A stretch of DNA of 64,000 bases from Bathynomus jamesi (Eukaryota > Arthropoda > Malacostraca > Isopoda > Cirolanidae), in assembly GCA_023014485.1 (NCBI GenBank), contig JAJOZX010000197.1, forward strand, positions 1-64,000, read 5' to 3'. Positions within the stretch are counted from its first letter, which is position 1, and the number at the start of each line of letters is the position of its first letter. The position numbers and the translations under genes are program-made. Below the pieces are notes generated by a model that had not been told where the DNA came from, ran no database searches, and saw nothing but the letters and a program-made list of their open reading frames with translations. Shown piece by piece: positions 10,390-22,754 of the stretch.

Positions 10390-10773
10390 AGAAAGGAGGA
10401 AAAGCACAAACGAATAATTACCAATTTTTTTATTTTTTAGGATGAATTTCAGACTTTTTGGCATAATTGATGATAGAGAAAGAATGGTGAATTATGTGAT
10501 CAAGAAAAGATTAAGAAATACACCATCATGCAGAGTATGTGGAGAGATGATGACAATTAGATATAGAGATGGTTAGGTTAGGTGGTTCAAATCCTCACGA
10601 TGTGAGTGCTACTCTTTCGACTTTTATGGCGCCGTCATGCTACAATCAACAATTTGGACCCTTTTGAATTTTTAATAGACTATCAAAATAATTTATAATC
10701 CTACTGTTCAATAAAATCATATTTTGCGTGGGAGGCAATACGGAACTGGCCCCGGATACCCTAATAGGCCTAC

Positions 10774-12346
10774 TAAATAAGCAAATTGAAAGATACAGAA
10801 ACTTACCTGTTACGTTTTGACTCATGATTGTAGCAGCTGAGCCTAACCTAGTTCTAATAGGCCTATAAGCAAATTTTCAATGTTCTATATCTGGCTAACC
10901 TACGTAAGTGAAGGCCCTATGGCTTGGCCCCGACTTATAACAATTTAAATTCAAATAAAAGTCTTTACGCTACACTAGCCTTCGTTTGAATGGTTCCTTG
11001 GTTGAAATTCGGCCTGCACGACTGTTAAAAACCTAAGCCTCAGTTAGATTAGGCTAGTTGACTATTAATTGCAACCCAAACGATAGATTCCTGACATCAC
11101 CGTAGGCGTAAGCCAACGTTTTGATGAAATTTGGTATTAAACAAGTTGCTATATAAACTACGGCTAATTTCAGTTAAAAGTATGAAACTATTTATTTTAC
11201 AAAATTATAAGTAGATTCAGTTCGAATACGTTCAGCAAAGTGTATGGAATAGATTGTCTCAGTCAATACGATTTAGGCTAGACTCAGTTCCATGTACTCT
11301 CAAAGCTTTTTGACTCACCAGTCACCAAAGTTAATGCATCGAGAAACTTTTTCCTCTTAGAAAATTTTATTCTAAGAATTTAAGTGAATTTCAAGTTATG
11401 ACTTATGAGTATGTAGTACTGTATTGTAAAAAGAGTCAAACCACCCTTTAATGCTCTGTTTAACAAATTCTTAGAGGCAAGGCAGATAACAAGCATAGTT
11501 AAGACGAATTAAAATAAAACAAAATGACAAATTGGAATTTCAAAGTTCAAGTAGGAAAAAGTTTAATATCCTATTATTATTTCTTTTGTAAGGTGTCGAG
11601 AAGTTCATTTATTTATACAGGTAATTCACTCGCAGGTAACCCCAGAGTATCGCTAATACGATACTCCGGGTTTACCAGCAAGTGAATCACCCTATATTTT
11701 TGGTAAGAAAATGAACTGAAAATGAAAAGTAAAGTCTAATAATTAATAATTTTTAATATTATTGTATAGTCTAATATATAATATTGGGCTGGCAATATTT
11801 ACATGACACCGGCATGACAAATCCTAAATCCCCTCCCTGTATCCGCGCCTGCTAGAGAAAACTTGAGTTACTATTTGGTACACAAACAATTTATCGTTTG
11901 CAGAATCAAAGGTATTTCAAGAACTAATTGTATTATTTAGGCCCATATATATGAAAGTAAGTATATTTTATTGATGTTAGAAGGTTATGTTAGATTAAAT
12001 TTATGCATTTATAAGCATTAAGTAAAGAACTGGCCTTCAGCCATTGCAATTTTGGGCCTATATTGGCCTACGTTAACGTTGTTGTGGCGAGCTCAAACCT
12101 AGGCCAGTCTAGAACTTATTCAATATTAACATAAGCTGGATTCATGATAGAAGCTGAATTTAGGACCCTGCTACCTTATGTTGAGTGTTCAGACGAATGA
12201 CTAAAGCTTTGGTACGTCAACTACAAAGTTGGCCTAGCCAAAAGTAGATTTAAGTGAGTTTTGTTTATATTTGACGTCACAAACTCAAGTTGCCGCGTTC
12301 TTTTCGTCCATAAATTCATGAATCTTGAAGTCAGTGAAAGAATGTG
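10774..12346. other. intergenic stretch, no gene recognised
   Basis: Both strands lack open frames with family resemblance. A 76-bp hairpin lies at 11618-11693. A short string near 11825-11850 ends in CCGCGCCTG and resembles a hAT terminus, but no partner end was found. Confidence 0.45.
11618..11693. repeat. 76-bp foldback repeat
   Basis: Arms of about 35 bp (around ATTCACTCGCAGGTAA and its partner TTTACCAGCAAGTGAAT) pair around CGCTAATACG. TA lies just outside. It looks like a tiny mariner-type MITE made almost only of its two ends. Confidence 0.65.
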
Positions 12347-12354
12347 ACTTCAAG

Positions 12355-12917
12355 CATGGGCGCCCGCAGGTAGGGGCAAGGGGGAGCGCTTGCCCCCCCC
12401 TGGAAATGCCAAGAAAATATTTATATCCTAAACTTGCTGAAAAGTATCCAACTGCCTCCTAAAGGGTGAAAAATTTTATTTGTGTGCATGATAAAAGGTT
12501 GCTACCTTTTTATTTGTTCACCGGGAGAAAATCAACTCCAACAAAACTGATTTTATGGAAAAGGTTGTTCATAATTTTGGTAGTGACCGCAGACGACTAC
12601 AATTCCTATTCAAATGAGCAGTGTAGGTGATGCTCGAAACACCGTTTTCAAATTAGGTACAACATTTACTTCAGTGTGCTTTTTTCTTCATTCTATCATG
12701 TTTCTGTTATAAATAAAATAAATTATTGTTATCATGTGCATTGTATGTATATACAATATATATCTGCATTTTCCATTACAGAAAATGCAACACTAAACTT
12801 GCTTAGAATTAACCTGCTGGTTCCTAAGGGGTCAAAAGTTTTTTGCTTGCTCCGGTCCCTACCTATTAATACATTAAATTTTGCCCCCCCTTGGAAAAAA
12901 TCCTGCGGGCGCCCATG
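12355..12917. mobile_element. hAT-type MITE (CATGGGCGCCCGCAGG ends)
   Basis: Perfect 16-bp inverted ends CATGGGCGCCCGCAGG, with ACTTCAAG repeated directly outside (12347-12354 and 12918-12925), the 8-bp duplication of hAT-like elements. C-rich subterminal stretches flank an AT-rich core. No transposase frame is present. Confidence 0.88.
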
Positions 12918-12925
12918 ACTTCAAG

Positions 12926-13597
12926 TCAAGTAAAGTTTTGGACGAAAAGAAAATGGTTTTAATTTTATTAGAAAGTGTTTCGATAGAATAGATAGTAAAA
13001 ATTAAACTAAAATTGTTTTAAAATATTGATGTTAGTGAAACAATAGACAAATATTTTTGTATATAGAGTCCGGATGTTAGACAACATATGACAAGACTAA
13101 TGAATACTTTGAATTAAATACCACATATTTAGCAAAGCAGTAACAGCTTGGTGAATATGCCTGCTGGCTATTGGATTTGAAACTAGCTGATTGCCTGTCG
13201 TAATTCCTTTATTTTGGATGCGTGGATAAATGGTTTTGAGACGTAGAACAGAGAGTAATTTTAAATGGTGAAGAGTCAGGGTGGCAGGGGTCAGTTGTTA
13301 TCTTATATAAGACAGAAGTGACAACAGAAATTAGAAGATGAACGAGGCTTCCAAAATTAACTTATGGGATAGCAGTTTTCAATTAAATTAACTCTATCGT
13401 TGAATGAAAATTAAATTTAGGAAAAATAATTACACATTATCACTGTAAACAATTATTTTACTATTTTCAATTAATGAAAATTTTGTAACAATAACTTTGG
13501 TTTGTTTACCTCGATAGGCCCCAGTGGCTTCATGTTTTCCAAATGAAATGAACTGTCTAACGCTACTGAAAACTTTATAATAGTTTCCTTACCGAAG
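12926..13597. other. intergenic; possible LINE tail repeat
   Basis: No gene is recognised. Bases around 13501-13550 (CCTCGATAGGCCCCAGTGGC region) match 52390-52440 and resemble the 3-prime end of the CR1 copy near 59420, so a short LINE 3-prime tail is likely here. Confidence 0.4.
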
Positions 13598-13899
13598 TAG
13601 GGTGTGTCAATTTTGTCAACTTTTTTCAAATCAATTTTGGTAGTGAAAATATAGTGTCTTTTCATGTCAAAACTTGAAATTGGCCAACCAAAATGAAATA
13701 AAATAACCCTTACCTACATCAATTTTACTTTAAAGTTTCAGAAATGGACTCTTTTACTAAATAATAGGACATAAATTGATTAACTATTCATCTGTCACAG
13801 AATTATCCCACTGATCGCATATGGAGTGTTTTCAAGGTCATATAGTTGTTGTACAATGTACAAGTCACAACATGAATAGAAGTGTCCCTCACTCTCAGT

Positions 13900-14404
13900 C
13901 AGGGTTGCCAGACCGTGCTAAATTTGGCAAATATTGCCAAAAAAAGTATTTTTTAAAAAATTTGCTATTTTTTTATTGGCAAAATTTTTTTTGCCAAAAA
14001 AAATGCCATTTTTTAAATATCCTTTGCCAAAAATGCCAAAAACAGCTAACGGCCCAACATTAGCAAAATACCAACGCTTAATGACTTAGGGTGTGAACAT
14101 AGCAAATCCAGGTTACATGTATACAGGTTACCTCCTCCAATCAGCGTGAAGAATTCAAATCATCGTATTTGAATTCTTCACGCTGATTGGAGGTCGTATT
14201 TGAATTCTTCACGCTGATTGAAATGGGAAGGTGTTTTTATTTTATTTTTTGTCGAATTTTAATATAAGAGGTTTCAAAATGGTAACATATCCTTCCAAAA
14301 TGATAATGCCAAAAAAAATGCTATTTTTGAAAAATCCTTTGCCAAAAATGCCATAAACTGGCTGAAAGTTTGCTATAAACTCTCTCAACCATCTGGCCAC
14401 CCTG
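13900..14404. mobile_element. hAT-type MITE, CAGGGTTGCCAGA ends
   Basis: Ends CAGGGTTGCCAGA and TCTGGCCACCCTG are inverted repeats. CTCTCAGT is duplicated exactly at 13892-13899 and 14405-14412. Subterminal regions are built of short words (TTTGCCAAAAATGCCA). The centre carries a tandem and inverted repeat of a 27-bp unit with GAATTCTTCACGCTGATTG (14145-14220). No coding. Confidence 0.9.
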
Positions 14405-14691
14405 CTCTCAGTCCTCAGTTGCCTCTTAGATGTTATAGACGGTGGTTTGCTGTTATTGCTCTTGTACCTACTTCATAGTTATTCTACTAGACGAATACTA
14501 CAGTTTAACTGTAAGTATGGATTAGTGATTATTACAATTATTTATTATTATCATATTCTTCTGTCTAATTATGTTGTAATCCCATGAAATATTTTTTTAT
14601 TGAATTTTAGAACATCGAATGACTAAACTTTGAAACATCGTAATTGATATAAAATACTTAAATGTTTTTTTTCTTTTCAGATATTCCTAAG

Positions 14692-15322
14692 ATGCCAAAA
14701 TTGAAGACAAGAGGTCAGTCGTCATGCCACTTGAGCCTGTTAGTCGGTACAGGCAAGGAGCTTCCCGTATCAGAACTACCAACAGTGCGAGACATGCTGA
14801 GACTAGGGTTACTCCTTCGTGAACAAAATACAAAGGATAGAAGGAACCACACAGAGAAAGAGCTCGTAAGGGACATGATTCCCCCTCTTCTGCATCAGTG
14901 GAAAAAAGCTAATGTGTTATTCAAACCACCTGTACTCAATCAGTATAGAACTATTGAGCTAAAATTAACAAAGCTGTGGCACAAAGCAGTTGAGACATCA
15001 CTTGGTAAAGGAAAACTAGCAAAGAAAAATAAATTTCTGCACACACTTGATACTCTTCTTGACCTTTTTAACTGCCAGTGTCACATAAAGTTGTGTTCTG
15101 AAGCCAATTGTTTTCCCTCATGCAGAAGAGAACCTCACCCTCACATTGATTGTCGCTGTCCTCGTGAGAAGAAGATCCCTGTTTTGGAGCTGGCTTTCAT
15201 AAAGGCGCAGAGAACAAAGGCAGGAGGCCAAGGAAGTATGAAGATTGGTTCGGCAGATTATTCAGAAACCAAAAAACAGATTGTTATTGCTAAGAAAAAA
15301 GAGAAAATCCGAGAGAGGGAAG
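14692..15322 (+). pseudogene. transposase-like gene, 5-prime part, cut by BEL insertion
   Basis: The leader has a canonical intron (GTAAGT donor at 14511, polypyrimidine tract and CAG ending at 14680), and the first ATG of the next exon is at 14692. The 210 codons include VGTGKELPVSELPTVRD near the start, a basic middle, and a Cys/His cluster (about residues 125-160: FNCQCHIKLCSEANC, then CRCPREKKIP) that may bind zinc. The frame ends at the BEL 5-prime LTR. Joining base 15322 to 26926 restores the same frame exactly. I cannot name the family; the role as a transposase is inferred from the flanking TIRs and the RNase H-like motifs in the second half. Confidence 0.6.
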
Positions 15323-15925
15323 TGTTAGAAAATCTAGAAGAGGAAGAACCATTGTTGTCCCAAGGCGATACGATGACTAAGCTGATTGATGCAGCATTGC
15401 TTGTATATATATTAAGTTAAGGTGTGTATATATCCATCTCATAATTGTAAGGTTAGTGAAAAATTAACTTAATTTAGAGCTAGCATTTTTGAGCTCTTGT
15501 GGCATCATTGTTTGGTCACACTGTTGGCATCATTTTGGGACGCTGCGCGTCTTTTGTACTCGTTTGTGGAAGGTCGTACGTAAAGGTGTGGTCTGATAGA
15601 GAGCTCTCTTGCAATTCAGTTTGGTTGTTTAGATACATGATTGTTGCATCGTGCAATAGTCCAGGTTGCGTTGTTGTTGCAAGGTTCAGAAAGAAGACCA
15701 CAAATAGTACCCTTTTGTTTACTTTAAGTTCATGTAATTAAGGTCTAAGGTAGGCCCGCATCGAGTCAGCAACCCTGAGGTTACCCTGAGGTAGGACCTA
15801 ATAGGATCTCAAATCCGTAAGTTTTAATTTAGCTTAACTTGGGCTTTAGGTAGAACTTGCCCTTTAGAATTTGGCCGTTCACGGCTCAGCTGGGATTTCG
15901 AACCCGACAAATAAATAAAATAACA
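15323..15925 (+). repeat. BEL 5-prime LTR
   Basis: Begins TGTTAGAAAATC and ends ATAAAATAACA; nearly identical to 26317-26920. TG...CA termini are present. The host transposase-like frame reads into its first 98 bases before stopping. Confidence 0.96.
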
Positions 15926-15950
15926 TGGTCCTTCAGAACCGGATTCTACC
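15926..15950 (+). promoter_or_regulatory. candidate primer binding site
   Basis: The sequence immediately after the LTR starts TGGTCCTTCAGAACCGG. TGG at the LTR border is the expected complement of a tRNA CCA end. I did not identify the tRNA. Confidence 0.5.
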
Positions 15951-16039
15951 CCAAGACTGAGTCAGTGACTATTTTTCGGCAAAGTTCTGATTGTGCAAAT
16001 TGTATCCCAAGTTAGGCCTAGACGGGTTGAGTATTACTG

Positions 16040-16368
16040 AGTTAAGGTCCCAGGGTAAAATGTTTGGTCGCCCAATTGCGAAACTTGGCCAGTCGTCTGT
16101 CGTTTTTGGCCTACATTTTTTCCGGTTTGGTTAATTTTGGGTTATTATTGAAAGTTTGGTCGCCCAATTGCGAAACTTGGCCAGTCGTCTGTCGTTTTTG
16201 GCCTACTTTTTTCCGGTTTGGTTAATTTTGGGTTATTATTGAATTAAGGTCCCAGGGTAAAGTTTGGTCGCCCAATTGCGAAACTTGGCCAGTCGTCTGT
16301 CGTTTTTGGCCTACATTTTTTCCGGTTTGGTTAATTTTGGGTAATTATTGAATTAAGGTCCTGGGGTG
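16040..16368 (+). repeat. three tandem units in the BEL leader
   Basis: A unit of 92-108 bp starting GTTTGGTCGCCCAATTGCG occurs at 16062, 16154 and 16262 with very few differences. The unit includes GGTCCCAGGGTAAA in the longer form. It sits between the LTR and gag, where packaging or translational control signals normally lie; that role is inference. Confidence 0.92.
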
Positions 16369-16520
16369 GAAAATTTGGTATTCCATACTGGTGTTTGGTT
16401 AGTATCCCACCCAGCAATTCAGTTTATTTGAAAGTAAAATTTGCGTTTGATCAGTTTGGTTAAGTATTTCTGCCAATTCAGCTCATTTGGTATTGAGCCC
16501 AAGGGTTGTTTACATTGAAG

Positions 16521-17763
16521 ATGAGTGCATCTGAATTGAACAAATTTATAAAAAGGAGAAGTGCCTACAAAGGTCTAATTACAAAGGTCATTGCCACTAT
16601 AGATTCTGCCATAGAGCAAGAGGATTTACGCTTAGTGACTGCGCAGCTTGCCATATTAGAAACTAAAAAGGTTGCTCTAAGTGAGGTAAATGTTAAAATT
16701 GAGGCTCTTATAGAAGAGGATGAAATAGAAAATAACATAATTTACTTTGAAGAGATTATTGATGATATGATTAACGTAGGCCTCCGAGCAAAAGAGTTTA
16801 GCAGCTCAGTACAGTTAGAGACCAGGTCTAATAATGAAACACAACACTCAACAATGATGCTTGTGAAGTTAAGGTTAACAGATCTGTAGTTCAATTACCG
16901 AGGCTTGTACTCAAAAACATTTTCTGGGAGTATTCAGGAATGGCAAGGATGGGCAGACAGTTTTCAATCAGCAGTTCATTCTAGTCAAGTGTTAAGTGCC
17001 GTGGAGAAGTTTAATTATTTGCGGTCCCTCTTGGAAGGGGAGGCAGCAAAGACTATAGCAGGATTAGCATTAACAGAGGCTAATTATAATGTGGCTTGGG
17101 ATATATTAAAGAAACGGTTTGGTAAGCCAGAGATCTTAATTAAAAGTCACCTCCGTGCACTTTTAGCTATACCTCCTGTTAATAATCCTAATAGTGTCAA
17201 GGAGTTACGGCAGTTATATGATGAATTTGAAATTAGAACTAGGTCCCTGGACAACTTGGGTGTAGGAATGGAAAAGTATGGTATAATGTTGGTTCCTACC
17301 TGGAGTCTAAATTGCCTAGCTCAATTTTGCTTGAATTAAGTAGGGGACACTCTGCAGAACATGTGTACATCCCCCTTCAGCAGATGTTAAGTCTTTTAGG
17401 CACAGAATTAGCAAGACGAGAGGGAGTTGAGTTTGCACAGTGGGATGGTAAACAAGGGGACAAAGGCAGGCACAGCACCAAAGTTTCCACAAAAAGGAAT
17501 AGCCAGGTACAGTGTCAGCTCTACATGCCTCCTCTGAGAATAAATTAAAGGGAATCAAGGAATGCATATTTTGCGAAGGCAACCACAAGTCATATAAATG
17601 TGAAGTGGCTGAGGCCTTACCCTTTGAGGAGAGAAAGGACAGGGTAAACTAAGTCCACAGCATGTTTTAAATGTTTTTGAAAGGTCATAGAGCAAGGTTT
17701 TGTAAGTTTAAAATTTTGTGCAAAAAATGTCATGGTAGGCATCAGCCATTATTGTGTGAAAAC
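16521..17763 (+). pseudogene. BEL gag (DUF1759 region and zinc knuckles)
   Basis: From the ATG at 16521 the start MSASELNKFIKRRSAYKGL has the helical N-terminus seen in Pao gag. After a shift near 16890, KTFSGSIQEWQGWADSF and LEGEAAKTIAGLALTEANY are the DUF1759-type capsid region. Frame changes near 17320 and 17550 follow. Zinc-finger motifs CIFCEGNHKSYKC (about 17565) and CKKCHGRHQPLLC (about 17720) come next. Three frames are used, so no full Gag can be made as written. Confidence 0.85.
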
Positions 17764-17859
17764 ACTCTTAGTAGGCCTACCCCAGAAGTAGAGACATCAG
17801 TGGCACATGCCACTGCTATGCAAGGGAGTAAAAGTAAAGGGGGATTATTGCAAACAACT

Positions 17860-18430
17860 GCAGCCTTATTAATTGGGAATGAGGGAGAGAAGCTACTGTA
17901 AGAGTGTTGTTTGATAGTGGTAGCCAGTGTAGTTTTATTAAGACCAGAATTTCCAGAAAATTGAAGTTTAAAGAAACTTAAGAGGGAAAATTTAAGAATT
18001 TCTGGGTTTGGGGGTTCCGTTCAAAACGAACCAAATTTAAGAAGGTAGAAGTTCTGGTTAAAGGGTTGTTACCGCAAAGTCCCACTATCAAGGTCCAAGC
18101 TGTAGAGATTGAGGAACTTTGTGCTCCAGTCACTACTTGTTTAGATATGGCGTGTGTCCAAGAATTGCAAGTTAAAGGAATTAATTTGGGCAATAATAAG
18201 TTTGAGGGAACAGAAGATATTAGTCTTTTGATTGGAGCTGACTATTATTGGGACTTCATCACTGGTAATATTGTCCGTACATCTCAAGGCCCAGTAGCTA
18301 TTGAAAGTAAGCTAGGCTGGATGCTACATGGTAGTTATTGCAATGAAATGGAAGTTAAGGCTCTTTTGTTAAGATTGAGGAGAACAGCCATGGTCGGAAA
18401 GGCATTTGAAAGCGTTTTGGGAACTTGAAT
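17860..18430 (+). pseudogene. BEL aspartic protease (DUF1758 region)
   Basis: VRVLFDSGSQCSFIKT at about 17900-17945 holds the catalytic Asp-Ser-Gly triad of a retropepsin. The following LLIGADYYWDFITG and SKLGWMLHG (18215-18350) are typical of the DUF1758 segment that links protease and RT in Pao elements. Frames shift near 17960 and 18420. Confidence 0.83.
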
Positions 18431-18587
18431 CTATTGGTATAAAGGACAACCAGGCAAGTACAGTGAACAATGATGTTTTAGAGCAATTTGAAAAGGGATT
18501 GGGTTTAGAGATGGTTGCTATGAAGTTGGCCTACCATGGAAGGATTCTTGCAAACCCGGTTCAAACCTTCAGCTAGCTAATCGGAGG

Positions 18588-20255
18588 TTGGAGACTTCAT
18601 TGTACAGGCTAAGAAAAAATGAGGAGTTGTTAATTGAATACGATGAGGCCATCCTAAGTTATGTAAGGGAGGGCTATGCTGAAAGGGTGCAAGGTGAGCT
18701 GGTGAGCCAGGAGGCACATTATCTGCCACACCATGCAGTGGTACGGCGAGACAAAACTACCACCAAATGAGGGTAGTTTTTGATGGCTCAGCCAAGGACA
18801 AAGGTGGTGTGTCCTTGAATGACTGTTTGGATGCTGGGCCAAATTTAAATGCAGATTTATTTTCCTTGTTACTGAGATTCAGGTTTGGTAGAGTAGCATT
18901 GACTGCAGATGTGAAGCAAGCCTTTTTGCGGATAAAGTTAAAACCAGAGGACAGAGATGCAGTAAGGTATCTGTGGGTGGATACAAAAGACTTGTTGGAA
19001 AAATGAACCTAAGGTTCAAGCATATAGAATGAAGTCAGTGTTGTTTGGCCTCAGCTCTAGTCCATTTCTGTTGGCAGCTACTATGCAGTACCATTTTAAG
19101 AAATATTCTGAAGTCTATCCTAACATATTGAACACATAAGGAAAAATTTTTATGTTGATGATTTGCTATGTTCCGTGGATAATACAGAAATGGCTAAACA
19201 GATATTCATGGAGGCTAGAGCTATAATGAGGGAGGCTGGCATGGAGCTCAGAAAATGGTAGACCAATCATTCGCAATTACAAGAGTTTATGAGTCATTCC
19301 TCTGTAGTACCTGATGCAGCAGAAAGTATTGATGATTCTGGTATTAAGGAGTTGTGGGCAATAGACGCAAAGGTGCTAGGCATCGTTTGGCAGCAAGATG
19401 ATGATTTGTTTACCTTCAATGGGAAATCTTTAGTAGAGCTGGCCGAGAATGAGACAAGGTGGACAAAACGTACAGCTCTTAGTTTGGCTTCGAAGGTCTT
19501 TGATCCTCTTGGATTCCTGGCTCCATTTGTGATAAAGTCAAAAATTTGGTTTCAGAGCCTCTGGGAAATTGGACTTGGTTGGGACCAAGAGTTATCTGAT
19601 CATATGGTGGTAAGGTGGAAATATTGGTTCAAAGAATTGGCACATCTTGGAGACATTGAAATCCCAGATGGTACTTTGGAGAGTTGAACAATAGTCCAGA
19701 CAATTTGGAGCTGCATCTTTTGTGATGCAAGTGAGGAAGCCTATGCAACTTGTACTTATATAAGAGGCGCATTGCAAGAGGAAGTAAGTGCAGGTTGGTT
19801 GCTGCAAAGAGTAGAGTAGCACCTTTGAAAAGGCTTTCTGTTCCAAGGTTGGAATTGATGGGTGCCGTTATTGCTAGTCGGCTTGCAATTACAGTGCGAA
19901 AGTCTTTGGCCCTCTATGAAATTCCAAGCTAATTGACAGACTCCACTATAGTTTGGCACTGGTTAAGAGTCAGGCAAGGAAATGGAAAACCATTTGTTGC
20001 CAATAGGGTGGAGGAAATTCAAGCGCACACAGATCCCAAGCAATGGAAGCATTGTCCAGGCATCCAAAACCCCGCTGATTTACCAACACGAGGAATTCAG
20101 TGAAAGATCTTTCACAATCAAGTTTGTGGTGGAATGGGCCAGAGTGGCTAAAACTTGGAAGTGAAAACTGGCCTTCTAATCAGCCTATTGTAGGAGAATG
20201 CCAGGCTGAAGAAGCATGGGTGAGTGAGGTGAGAAAATGCGCTGTGAACAGTTGT
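18588..20255 (+). pseudogene. BEL reverse transcriptase and RNase H
   Basis: RT blocks are visible in order: YLPHHAVVRRDKTTTK and MRVVFDGSAKDKGG (18718-18805), LTADVKQAFLRI (near 18900, first catalytic Asp), then FYVDDLLCSVDN (near 19150, YVDD box). DPLGFLAPFVIKSKIW and FCDASEEAYATC then lead into the RNase H-like part, with KRLSVPRLELMGAVIA near 19830. At least five frame changes and a TAG after ELRKW (about 19261) break it. The open frame continues to the LINE insertion at 20255 and resumes at 24713. Confidence 0.85.
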
Positions 20256-20715
20256 TGCTGTTGTTTAGCCGATCAGCCCACCCTGATCGAGCAAGCCGGC
20301 GGCACGCAGGTAACCGATCGCCCTCTCCGGAGTGGACCAGAGGTTCAGCGCACTAGTGATGTTGTGTTGTGTTCGTTGTTGTGCTAGAGCGGTACAGTCC
20401 GTCATAATGTGTTCAATTGTTTGTGGGTGTCTTGGCACAGGTGGCAGGTGTCGTCTATGGAGTTGTCTAGTCTGTGTTTATATGTCCGTAAGTTTGGGTG
20501 ATGTCCACATCGGAATCGTGCTAAGTTAACCGACCCGATCTGCTCAGGCTGATCTCTGACCTGTTAATGGTGGCGGCTTCGCACCTAGGACCGCATTCGG
20601 ACCGAGTCGTGTCAGTGCTTGTGGGTTAGATGTGTGTGTATGTGTTTTCTGTACTGTGTGATGTCTGTGGGGCGTGGTATGGAATGGAGTATTTCGTTAT
20701 AATATCTCTCTGGTG

Positions 20716-22754
20716 TTACCTTAATGGTGCGAGGTGTTGGTGCATGATTGTACATGTAGTGGCAAGGGTGTTGTGGGTTAGTTGTCGCTGCTGCCAGAAT
20801 TGTGTTCCCCTCATGTCTAAATGTTCCCTAACTTTTAGTATTTTGTTTCTGTGTGCAGGTGTTCTATTGGTGTTGTTTGAGTGCATCCTGTAATGATACG
20901 AAGTGCGTTGTTTTGTATTGTTTGTAAGGTGTTTATGTGTGTGTTTGAGATAATGGGTGCCCAGCATGGGCTAGCATAGTCCATAACTGAGCGAATATAT
21001 TGTTTGTATATGAGTGATGTTGTTTCCTGCTGGTGTCCAAAGTTTGTGCCTGTTAGTACCCTAAGCGTGTTAAGTCTTGGCGACATTTGGTTTTAATGTC
21101 CTGAATGTGGTTTGCAAAAGATAATGATGTGTTGTATGTGACACCAAGTATTTTGGTTCTGTGAGTGTGTGGAATGTTGATGTTGTTTAGTGTAAGCTGT
21201 GGAATTACCTGGTGTTCTTTGTGGTTGCTTGTAAGCAAGGTGATGGTTGATTTTGTGGGCGCTACTTTGAGTCTATTGTGTGTGAGCCAGTCTTGTATAC
21301 TGTTTATGTATGTTTGTAGGTTATTTGTAGCGGTGTCGATGTTGTTGTGGGTGGATGTTAGAGTGATATCATCTGCATATGATGATAAGGTAAGCTTGTT
21401 ATCTATGGGTGTTGGAATGTCATGCATGTATAAGTTGAAGAGTGTTGGTGAGAGAACAGAGCCTTGAGGGACCCCGTTCGGAAAAAGCTTGTTTTTGGAT
21501 GACTTGCCATTAAATGTGACATGTGAGTATCTTCTGAGAGATAGTTGCTCAGCCACCTTTTGGTGTTATTGTGCATGTTTGTGTTGAGTATTTTGTTTAT
21601 GAGAGGGAAGCGTGGATAGCATCAAATGCTTTACTAATGTCTATTGTTGCTAATAGTGTACGTTGAGCTGGTCTTCTGGAGTTGATGCATCCATGATGTG
21701 CGCGTGAGGTTAGTGAGTAATGTCGTGGTTGAGTGGTGAGGTCTGAATCCATGTTGAGTAGGCGATAGTGGTATGTGTGGGTTGGTGATTTGTAAGATTA
21801 GTCTTTCTGTTACTTTGGAAGGTGTGCATAGTAAAGTAATGGGTCTATAGGAAGCTGGTTCTGTTGGATTTTTGTTTGGTTTGAGTAGTGTAATAATTTT
21901 ACCTTGTTTCCATATGTCAGGAATAATATAGTGTTGGTATGAATATGTGCTGATATTTGTGAGAGCTAATATTCCTTGTGGGCCCAAGTGTTTAAGGTGT
22001 ATGTTAGATATGTTGTCTGGTCCAGTAGCCTTCGAATTCTTAATGTTTTTGATGATCTTGGTGGTCTGGTCTGTATTGAAGGGTGTAATGGTCGTGTCGA
22101 GTCTGTAGGTTTTCTTGTGTCTGGCTGTTTGTCTGTCTGCATGTTTCTGGTTGTTGTCTCTGTTTAAGTGACTTATCTTTGCGTAGTGATTAACTAGAAT
22201 GTTAGCTTGTTGTGTGTATGTTGGGATGTTATTTTGGCTGCGACAGATAGCCGCGTGTGAGGTGTGAATGCCGCTGTTAGAGTGGGTAATGCTGTTTATA
22301 GTCTTGTATAGCCTGTATGTATCTGTGGAATGGTTTAGTGTTGTTATGAATTCCCTGAATGTTTCTGTTTGTTTTTCTTTGAGTTTGTTGTTTATTTCTG
22401 TGTTGAGCTGTTGTATCTGCTGTTTTATGGCTTCTGTGTGTGGTGTTTGTGTGTTATATTTGAGGTTGTTACGTTGCCTTATGAGGTGGGCTATTTCTCT
22501 AGTGTAATTTGGGTTGTATTTCCTAATGTTGCCCTTGGGTATGTATTTGTTTGCATTATTGATAATCTGATTAAATGTCTTGAGTGTTGTATCGATGTTT
22601 ATGATGGGTGTGCTGTTTAATGTGGTGAATTGTTCCTCAGTCTGTATTTTGAACTGTTCCCAATCAGCTTTCTTGTAATTTCTGTAAGTGTGCCTAAGGC
22701 TGTTGGGGCAGAGTGTAGAATGTGTTGTAATGATGATGGGCAGGTGGTCTGATG
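20716..22754 (-). pseudogene. LINE reverse transcriptase (ORF2, 3-prime part)
   Basis: Minus-strand blocks: SSDHLPIIITTHS at the end of the endonuclease (about 22745), then KNSKATGPDNIS and ITLLKPNKNPTEPASYRPIT, then PTQHGFRPHHSTTT (to about 21700). ATIDISKAFDAIHASLP follows in another frame, then [20 protein letters not shown] with SSYADDITLTS (21330-21470, YADD box). TKILGVTYNTSLSF and RIITGCTQTTP form the C-terminal part. Frame changes lie near 21650 and 21070, with a stop region near 21560-21630. CR1/Jockey-type; the clade is not settled by these motifs alone. Confidence 0.85.

Larger units (their letters stand above)
8876..10773 (+). mobile_element. Merlin-like transposon with internal satellite and hairpin
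   Basis: The ends around 8876-8920 and 10723-10773 are inverted matches (ATTAGGGTA, then CCAG, then AGTTCCGTATT, then a CCC-rich stretch). I could not find a convincing 8-bp duplication outside them, so the limits are approximate. Inside lie a Merlin transposase fragment, a 20-bp satellite array and a near-perfect hairpin resembling those of the Merlin-like copies near 53.5, 54.7 and 61.2 kb. Confidence 0.55.

Noticed and set aside
11819..11850. Possible hAT terminus ending CCGCGCCTG
   Set aside because: No matching inverted end or duplication was found nearby.
13471..13665. Minus-strand 64-codon frame
   Set aside because: It spans the transposon border at 13598 and a dispersed repeat, so it cannot be one ancestral gene.
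15499..15741. Open frame inside the BEL LTR (and its copy at 26495)
   Set aside because: Lies within a non-coding LTR, has no family resemblance and breaks differently in the two LTRs.
20332..22620. Many plus-strand open frames rich in Val, Cys and Leu
   Set aside because: They are antisense shadows of the minus-strand LINE reverse transcriptase, whose motifs are clear.
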